Shown here: piece after piece, positions 1-5,084 of the stretch
Numbering within the stretch: the first letter of the stretch is position 1
Layout of the letters: each line of letters opens with the position of its first letter
Source of the DNA: an uncultured Verrucomicrobia subdivision 3 bacterium
GTDB taxonomy: Bacteria; Verrucomicrobiota; Verrucomicrobiae; Limisphaerales; CAMLLE01
Reading direction: 5' to 3'
NCBI GenBank assembly: GCA_946480555.1
Contig: CAMLLE010000179.1
Span: forward strand, 1 to 6,597
DNA length: 6,597 nucleotides
The notes under the pieces: model-generated
Database searches by the model: none
Seen by the model: only the letters and a program-made list of their open reading frames with translations
What the model was told of the DNA's origin: nothing
Program-made: the position numbers and the translations under genes

Positions 1-1
1 C

Positions 2-79
2 CGCCGCGCAGGCGGAGTCCGCGTCGAGTCAGTGGAGGACCTGGTGGAACGGCTGCGGCAGCAGGAGAAAGTGCTCTAG
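2..79 (+). CDS. etfB: Electron transfer flavoprotein beta subunit, C-terminal end (partial)
   Basis: Only the last 25 codons and the TAG stop lie in the window; the gene begins to the left. The visible tail reads RRAGGVRVESVEDLVERLRQ and ends QEKVL. This matches the usual end of EtfB, where a short helix of the form (V/I)E-x-L-V-x-x-L precedes a final K-V-(L/I). EtfB binds AMP and forms a heterodimer with EtfA that carries electrons from acyl-CoA dehydrogenases and related flavoenzymes. The assignment rests on this C-terminal pattern and on etfA starting 39 bases downstream, since etfB-etfA is the standard order. The AMP-binding and dehydrogenase-recognition parts are outside the window and cannot be assessed. 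Confidence 0.85.
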   Translation, partial: RRAGGVRVESVEDLVERLRQQEKVL

Positions 80-118
80 CAGGGAACTCAACCGGCAAAC
101 AGGATAATTTTAGAATCA
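80..118 (+). other. etfB-etfA intergenic spacer
   Basis: This 39-base spacer has no stop codon in the frame shared by etfB and etfA, so only the TAG at 77-79 separates the two reading frames. It contains a weak purine run (AGGA at 101-104) that sits about 14 bases before the etfA ATG, too far for a standard ribosome binding site, followed by an AT-rich patch. I see no convincing hairpin or promoter pair. Confidence 0.5.
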
Positions 119-1078
119 ATGATATCGTCCCTCGTCATCATCGAACACGATGGGCAGCGCGTGAAACGCGGCTCTCTATCGGCCATCACCCTCGCCCGGC
201 AATTGGAAGGCACCTTCGGACTGCTTGTCGTCGGCAGTGGCGTCAGCGCAATCGCTCAGTCGCTGCAAACCTTTGGCGCCGCAACCGTGTTGACTGCCGA
301 AGCCCCGGAACTGTCAGAGCCGTTGGCCGACCGAGTGGCGGCAGTGATTGCTCAAATGGTTCGACAGACCGGCGCAACCACCGTACTCGGCGTCTCCTCC
401 ACCTACACCAAGGACATTCTCCCACGCGCCGCCGCTCTGCTGGATGCGCCAATGGTGTCCGACGTGATGGGCATTGAAAGCAAGGACGGCGAAGTCCTTT
501 TCAAACGCCCGATCTGCGCCGGCAGTTTCTGCGCGACGGTCAGAATCGAAGGTTCCCTCAGGGTTTTGACCGTCCGCGGCGCATCATTTGAGGTTCCGCA
601 ACCCAATTGTCAAACGTGCCCAATCGAATCGGTTGCAGTGGATTCAGCAGCCCTGCCGAACGGCACAACATTCATTTCGCGCGAACAGTCCGCCTCCACC
701 CGTCCCGACCTCACTGAAGCGCGTGTCGTGATCTGCGGGGGCCGCCCGCTCAAGGACAAGGAATCGTTCGAGAAGCTGATCGGCGGCCTGGCCGATGCGC
801 TCGGAGGTGCCGTAGGTGCAACCCGCGCGGCTGTGGATGCGGGACTTGCCCCGAACGACTGTCAGATTGGCCAGACTGGGAAGACGGTTGCGCCAGAGCT
901 CTATGTTGGGATCGGCATATCCGGCGCGATTCAACATCTCGCAGGAATCAAGGATTCGCGGGTAATTGTTGCCATCAACCGCGACCCTGAAGCTCCGATC
1001 TTCCAGATGGCAAATTACAGCCTGGTCGGTGACCTGCACGAAGTCGTGCCCCAGCTCATCAACGCGGTTCGTTCCTAA
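119..1078 (+). CDS. etfA: Electron transfer flavoprotein alpha subunit
   Basis: This 319-residue protein is the normal length for EtfA, the FAD-carrying subunit of the ETF heterodimer. The N-terminal ETF domain opens with LVIIEHDGQRVK, as expected for the family, which supports the ATG at 119. The C-terminal FAD domain is fully recognisable: GGRPL at 207-211, GATRAAVDAG at 233-242, GQTGKTVAPELY at 251-262, the family signature around GISGAIQHLAG (266-276), and INRDPEAPIF at 286-295. R236, T253 and H273 have the same spacing as the FAD-contact residues R249, T266 and H286 of human ETF-alpha. The protein should be cytoplasmic, passing electrons from dehydrogenases to the membrane oxidoreductase encoded 5 bases downstream. 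An oddity is four cysteines in domain I (133, 138, 164, 167); the usual tyrosine of the R-P-I-Y-A-G segment is C133 here. The family is certain; the partner dehydrogenase is unknown. Confidence 0.97.
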   Translation: MISSLVIIEHDGQRVKRGSLSAITLARQLEGTFGLLVVGSGVSAIAQSLQTFGAATVLTAEAPELSEPLADRVAAVIAQMVRQTGATTVLGVSSTYTKDILPRAAALLDAPMVSDVMGIESKDGEVLFKRPICAGSFCATVRIEGSLRVLTVRGASFEVPQPNCQTCPIESVAVDSAALPNGTTFISREQSASTRPDLTEARVVICGGRPLKDKESFEKLIGGLADALGGAVGATRAAVDAGLAPNDCQIGQTGKTVAPELYVGIGISGAIQHLAGIKDSRVIVAINRDPEAPIFQMANYSLVGDLHEVVPQLINAVRS

Positions 1079-1083
1079 GATCA

Positions 1084-3114
1084 ATGGATTTTTCCGGAAA
1101 TCCGGCCGCCCCCACACGCGAAGTTTTTGGAAACATCGCGCCATGGATGCGTGTCGTTTTCTACGCGATCATCTACGCGAGCCTCGGCTCCCTCGCGTGG
1201 CAGATATGGAATCGGGCCAAGGCATGGCGGCAAGGTCAGCCGGGTGGGTTTGAAAAAGACTGGCGTTTGTGGATTCGGCGCCTGGTTGTATTCGCCCTTG
1301 CTCAGAAACGTGTCCACAAGAAATCTCTCGGAGCCGCGCTTCACATCCTTTTGTTCAGCGGCTTCGTGGTTCTGACCATCGGAACAACGCTGCTCGCCAT
1401 CGCCGATCAAGGCCCCGTTAATTTCCATCGCGGGTGGTACTTTCTCATTTACGAATTGGTGATGGATGTGTTCGGCGTGGCTCTATGCGTTGGCTGTTTG
1501 CTCGCGCTTTACCGCCGCAGTTTGAGCCGCCCGGCGAGTCTCGGACACAATGGGCGTGACTGGTTGTTGATCGGTCTGCTGCTAGCACTGGGGCTCACAG
1601 GTTTTTTGGTGGAGGCGTTTCGTCTCCACTATTCGCAAGTGGCCCCGGAAATTGCCCGCTGGTCGGTGATTGGCAACGCCATTGATCTCGCGTTGCTGGG
1701 CAATTTGAATCTGGAAACCGCACGCGATTGGCACCTGGGATTGTGGTGGATTCATGCAATCCTTGTCGCCGCACTGTTTGCGGCCATTCCGGTGACGCGC
1801 TTCCTGCACGTGATCACCGGCCCCATGAACATTGCCGCCCGGCCGGAACGCCCCATGGGTGCGCTGGTGCCGTTGAAGATGGAAGACGTGGAGAAGACGG
1901 GCCGGATCGGCGTGGCCACTGCCTCGGATTTTTCCCGCCAGCAACTGCTCAGCCTCGATGCATGCATGGAATGCGGACGCTGCGAAGATGCATGCCCGGC
2001 TTGGGCCAGCGGCAAACCGCTTTCGCCAAAAGCCGTCGTGGTGAACCTGCGCAATTCACTGACACCCACCAGCGCCAAGGAAAAATCGCTTCACGGCCCG
2101 GTGATTTCTGCGGACACACTCTGGTCCTGCACGATGTGCCAGGCATGCGTGGGCGAATGCCCCGTATTGATCGGGCATGTGGACATTGTCAGTGATCTGC
2201 GACGTCACCTGGTCGGTGAAGGCCAGATTGCGGGCCCCCCGGCGAAGGCGATGTCCCACATCGGCAAGCAATTCAATCCTTACGGCCGGCCGGCGTCCGA
2301 CCGCATGGCTTGGGCAGAAGGGCTTCACGTTCCAACCGCTGAAGCAAACCCTGATTTTGAATACCTCCTTTGGGTCGGTTGCGCGCCATCCTTCGACCCA
2401 CGAGCGCAAAAGGTCACCCGCGCTCTGGTTCAGCTGCTGCAAGACGCAAAGGTCAATTTTGCCGTCCTTGGACGCGAAGAACGTTGCACCGGCGACACTG
2501 CGCGGCGGCTGGGTGATGAATTCCTGTTTCAAGAAATGGCGCAAGCCAACGTGGAAACGCTGAACCGCCGCAAAGCGAAGAAGATTGTCACTTCCTGCCC
2601 GCATTGCCTGAACACACTGAAGAATGAATACCCGCAGTTTGGCGGGCACTTTCAAGTGCAGCATCACGCCCAATTGCTGGCTGAACTGACGGCCGCCGGA
2701 AAACTCAAGGGCGGCGTGGAGAACGGTGACGAAGTGACCTTTCACGATCCTTGTTATCTCGCCCGGGCGAATGGCGACACCGATTCGGCCCGCGCGGTTC
2801 TTCAGTCCGCCACCGGACGCAAACCGTGCGAGATGCCGCGCCACGGATCGAAAACCTTTTGCTGCGGTGCAGGCGGCGGACGCATGTGGTTTGAAGAACC
2901 GCCCGCGCAACGGGTGTCCCATCTGCGTGCAGCTGAAGCGGTCCGCACCGGCGCGAAAACACTGGCCACTGCGTGTCCGTTCTGCCTGAACATGATGAGT
3001 GATGCCATGGCTGCAACACCCGGCGGCGAGGACGTGAAGGTGCTGGACATCGCTGAACTGCTGGCCAAAAACTCGGCCGCTTCCAAGGCTCCGGATTCAA
3101 CTCTCAAAACGTGA
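1084..3114 (+). CDS. Membrane-anchored Fe-S oxidoreductase (EtfD-like, ETF:quinone electron transfer)
   Basis: This 676-residue protein has a membrane half and a soluble iron-sulfur half. About five hydrophobic segments (roughly residues 22-42, 82-107, 117-144, 159-178, 217-244) resemble a NarI-type cytochrome b region; H87, H217, H224 and H242 are candidate haem ligands. Two ferredoxin-type 4Fe-4S motifs follow, C294-x2-C297-x2-C300-x3-C304-P and C349-x2-C352-x2-C355-x3-C359-P. Two cysteine-rich CCG-type domains come next. The first has C433, a single-cysteine version RCTG at 467-470, and C505-x2-C508. The second has C557, a full CCG at 593-595 and C631-x2-C634. This is the architecture of HdrD/GlpC-like proteins and of mycobacterial EtfD, which passes electrons from reduced ETF to menaquinone in fatty-acid oxidation. 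Starting 5 bases after etfA strongly supports that role here. A heterodisulfide-reductase-like or lactate/glycolate-oxidase-like role is less likely given the neighbours. Confidence 0.92.
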   Translation: MDFSGNPAAPTREVFGNIAPWMRVVFYAIIYASLGSLAWQIWNRAKAWRQGQPGGFEKDWRLWIRRLVVFALAQKRVHKKSLGAALHILLFSGFVVLTIGTTLLAIADQGPVNFHRGWYFLIYELVMDVFGVALCVGCLLALYRRSLSRPASLGHNGRDWLLIGLLLALGLTGFLVEAFRLHYSQVAPEIARWSVIGNAIDLALLGNLNLETARDWHLGLWWIHAILVAALFAAIPVTRFLHVITGPMNIAARPERPMGALVPLKMEDVEKTGRIGVATASDFSRQQLLSLDACMECGRCEDACPAWASGKPLSPKAVVVNLRNSLTPTSAKEKSLHGPVISADTLWSCTMCQACVGECPVLIGHVDIVSDLRRHLVGEGQIAGPPAKAMSHIGKQFNPYGRPASDRMAWAEGLHVPTAEANPDFEYLLWVGCAPSFDPRAQKVTRALVQLLQDAKVNFAVLGREERCTGDTARRLGDEFLFQEMAQANVETLNRRKAKKIVTSCPHCLNTLKNEYPQFGGHFQVQHHAQLLAELTAAGKLKGGVENGDEVTFHDPCYLARANGDTDSARAVLQSATGRKPCEMPRHGSKTFCCGAGGGRMWFEEPPAQRVSHLRAAEAVRTGAKTLATACPFCLNMMSDAMAATPGGEDVKVLDIAELLAKNSAASKAPDSTLKT

Positions 3115-3123
3115 TTCATACAC

Positions 3124-4761
3124 ATGGAATACCTGCTCCAACACCTGTTGATTAACAGCTCTACGCGCAATCCTTCCGGAGAAGCGGTGCGCATGGATGG
3201 CCGGGCTCTCACATACGGACAGCTCGATCAGTTGACGAACCAGGTCGCGCGAGCCTTGCGCGCCTCGGGCGTTCAGCGCGGCGACCGCGTGGGCATCTAC
3301 GTAAACAAATCATTTGCCTCGATCATCAGCATCTTCGGCATTCTCAAGGCCGGCGCAGCGTATGTCCCCCTGGATCCTAATGCCCCCGCCAAGCGTCTCG
3401 CTTACATCACCCGTGATTGCGACGTCAAAGTGTTGTTGACCGCTCCTGCAAAGTTGAAACAGCTCGCCGGATTCTTCACCGAGGGCACGCCTCTGCGGAC
3501 AGTGCTGCTCACGGATTCGCTGGCCGATGCCCCTCCGGCGTTTCCGGAATCGGTTCAGCTGCTTACATGGGAAGATATTTTGAAGCAGGAGGGTGCTGCG
3601 ATCGAGCCGGCGGGGACAATTGAGACCGATCTTGCTTACATCCTTTATACTTCGGGTTCGACCGGCGTTCCCAAGGGCGTGATGATTTCGCACCGCACCA
3701 TTTTCACGTTCGTGAACTGGAGCCGGGACACGTTCAAGGTTTCAGCGGCGGATCGATTGACGAGCCATGCGCCGCTCCATTTTGATCTCTCGACGTTTGA
3801 CATCTACGTCACCATGCAGGCCGGTGCTACTCTGGTGCTGATTCCAGAAACGCTCTCCACGGTTCCGGCACAACTTGTGGCGCTGCTTCAGAACGAGCGG
3901 ATTACCATCACCTACCTAGTCCCGTCGATCCTTTCGTTGATGGTCAACTACGGCAACCTGCCCAAGCAGGATCTTTCACGATTGCGCGCCGTCCTTTTTG
4001 CGGGCGAAGTCTTTCCGATGAAATACCTTCGCCGGCTGGTGGCGGCGATTCCTCACGCGGCCTACTACAATCTGTACGGCCCGACGGAAACCAACGTCTG
4101 CACCTATTACCAGGTGCAACCGGCAGACTTGCTGCCAGAACGCGGAGATCATCCAGTGCCCATCGGCAAAGCCTGCGAGAACATGGAGGTCTTCGCGGTT
4201 AACGAACAGGGCGAGCTTATCACCGAGCCGGGCAAGGAAGGCGAGCTCTGGGCCCGAGGCTCCTGCGTGGCGCAAGGTTACTGGGGCGACCGGGAGAAGA
4301 CCGACCGTTCGTTTGTGCGCAATCCGTTTCAAACCCTGTATCACGAAATCGCCTATCGCACGGGGGACATTGTCACGCTCGCGCCGGATCGCGTTAACTG
4401 GATTTACGTGGGGCGGCGGGATCACATGGTCAAAACCCGCGGTTATCGCGTTGAGCTGGGCGAGATTGAGACGGCGATTTACCGTCACGAACAAGTCAAG
4501 GAAGCGGCGGTGGTTGCCATTCCGGACGACATCCTGGGCAATCGCCTGCGCGCGTATGTAGTGACGGCGCCTGGAAGCGCATTGACGCCGAAGGAACTGG
4601 AGGCATTCTGCGCCGGGCTGGTTCCGAAATACATGGTTCCGGAGAAGTTTGAATTCTTCGATACGCTGCCCAAGACATCGTCCGGAAAGATCGACCGCAC
4701 AGCGCTCGCTTCCTTGAAGTCCGAAATCAAGGCAACAGCCGCCCCGGCGGTCCGAGCATAA
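3124..4761 (+). CDS. Stand-alone amino-acid adenylating ligase, prolyl-AMP ligase-like
   Basis: This 545-residue ANL-superfamily enzyme activates a carboxylate with ATP and should load it on a carrier-protein thiol. All adenylation core motifs are visible: the phosphate loop YTSGSTGVPKG at 175-185, HFDLSTFD at 219-226, LYGPTETNVC at 317-326, YRTGD at 411-415, the hinge region GRRDHMVKTRGYRVELGEIE at 430-449, and LPKTSSGKIDR at 515-525 with catalytic K522. D221 matches the aspartate that holds the alpha-amino group in amino-acid-activating domains. Aligning the pocket by eye to gramicidin synthetase A gives D221, L222, F225, Y264, L291, A293, L317, V325, C326, K522. From memory, prolyl-AMP ligases of pyrrole pathways (PltF, RedM) read D-L-L-Y-L-A-L-V-C-K, so L-proline is the best guess. 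There is no condensation or thiolation domain, but a carrier gene follows 32 bases later. DltA-like D-alanine activation or an exosortase-associated acyl ligase are the alternatives. The family is secure; the substrate is inferred. Confidence 0.94.
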   Translation: MEYLLQHLLINSSTRNPSGEAVRMDGRALTYGQLDQLTNQVARALRASGVQRGDRVGIYVNKSFASIISIFGILKAGAAYVPLDPNAPAKRLAYITRDCDVKVLLTAPAKLKQLAGFFTEGTPLRTVLLTDSLADAPPAFPESVQLLTWEDILKQEGAAIEPAGTIETDLAYILYTSGSTGVPKGVMISHRTIFTFVNWSRDTFKVSAADRLTSHAPLHFDLSTFDIYVTMQAGATLVLIPETLSTVPAQLVALLQNERITITYLVPSILSLMVNYGNLPKQDLSRLRAVLFAGEVFPMKYLRRLVAAIPHAAYYNLYGPTETNVCTYYQVQPADLLPERGDHPVPIGKACENMEVFAVNEQGELITEPGKEGELWARGSCVAQGYWGDREKTDRSFVRNPFQTLYHEIAYRTGDIVTLAPDRVNWIYVGRRDHMVKTRGYRVELGEIETAIYRHEQVKEAAVVAIPDDILGNRLRAYVVTAPGSALTPKELEAFCAGLVPKYMVPEKFEFFDTLPKTSSGKIDRTALASLKSEIKATAAPAVRA

Positions 4762-4793
4762 ACTTCGACTCTGGAACAGACACCTATAGACCT

Positions 4794-5045
4794 ATGAACA
4801 ATACCCAAGCCACCATCGAAACCTTCATCTTGAACGACCTGCTATCCGGATCCCGCGACCGGCTTGATCCGGATGAATCGCTAATCAGCACCGGCGTGAT
4901 CGATTCGTTGGGCATGTTGCGCCTCATTTCGTTCCTTGAAGAATCATTCAACATCAAGGTCAACGATGGCGATGTACTTGACACGAACTTCGATTCGCTC
5001 AACAAAATCGCGGCATTCGTTGAAAAGCAAAAAACTGCCTCGTAA
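4794..5045 (+). CDS. Acyl/peptidyl carrier protein (phosphopantetheine-binding)
   Basis: This 83-residue acidic protein has the length and pattern of a free-standing carrier protein. The sequence LISTGVIDSLGMLRLISFLE (residues 30-49) holds the D-S-L site, and S38 should receive the 4'-phosphopantetheine arm. The following helix and FNIKVNDGDV fit helices II and III of the fold. It lies 32 bases after the adenylating ligase, so it is most likely the thiol carrier for the amino acid that ligase activates, as in two-protein pairs such as PltF/PltL, PigI/PigG or DltA/DltC. It is not expected to be the housekeeping fatty-acid AcpP, which normally sits among fab genes and has a different, more acidic site context (commonly GADSLD). 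No phosphopantetheinyl transferase is in the window. The ATG at 4794 has no Shine-Dalgarno sequence, and no other nearby start explains the N-terminus better. Confidence 0.93.
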   Translation: MNNTQATIETFILNDLLSGSRDRLDPDESLISTGVIDSLGMLRLISFLEESFNIKVNDGDVLDTNFDSLNKIAAFVEKQKTAS

Positions 5046-5084
5046 CGAGTTCAGCGGTTGAGCAAATCCACTCCTTTGCCGGCC
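5046..5084 (+). other. Carrier protein-deacetylase intergenic spacer
   Basis: This 39-base spacer carries no Shine-Dalgarno sequence and no convincing terminator hairpin. It has no stop codon in the frame shared by the genes on either side, which differ only by the TAA at 5043-5045. In-frame TTG codons at 5058 and 5076 are possible alternative starts for the downstream gene, but the ATG at 5085 gives an N-terminus typical of the deacetylase family. Confidence 0.45.

Noticed and set aside
104..119. AT-rich patch before etfA containing TAGAAT, resembling a -10 promoter box
   Set aside because: There is no matching -35 element at proper spacing, and the patch sits within a 39-base spacer in an apparently continuous operon.
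2056..2922. A 288-codon open frame on the minus strand inside the membrane oxidoreductase gene
   Set aside because: It lies wholly opposite a well-supported Fe-S protein, and its translation shows no recognisable domain. Long antisense frames are common opposite GC-rich coding sequence.
3124..4761. Assignment of the ligase to the exosortase A-associated acyl-CoA ligase family (PEP-CTERM systems)
   Set aside because: The N-terminal style and the neighbouring carrier and deacetylase are reminiscent. However, the pocket has an amino-acid-type aspartate and a GPTETNVC motif typical of aminoacyl-adenylating enzymes, and no exosortase or other PEP-CTERM marker is in the window. It remains an alternative only.
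4762..4793. Possible terminator or promoter between ligase and carrier protein genes
   Set aside because: The 32 bases contain no GC-rich inverted repeat with a T-run and no recognisable promoter pair.
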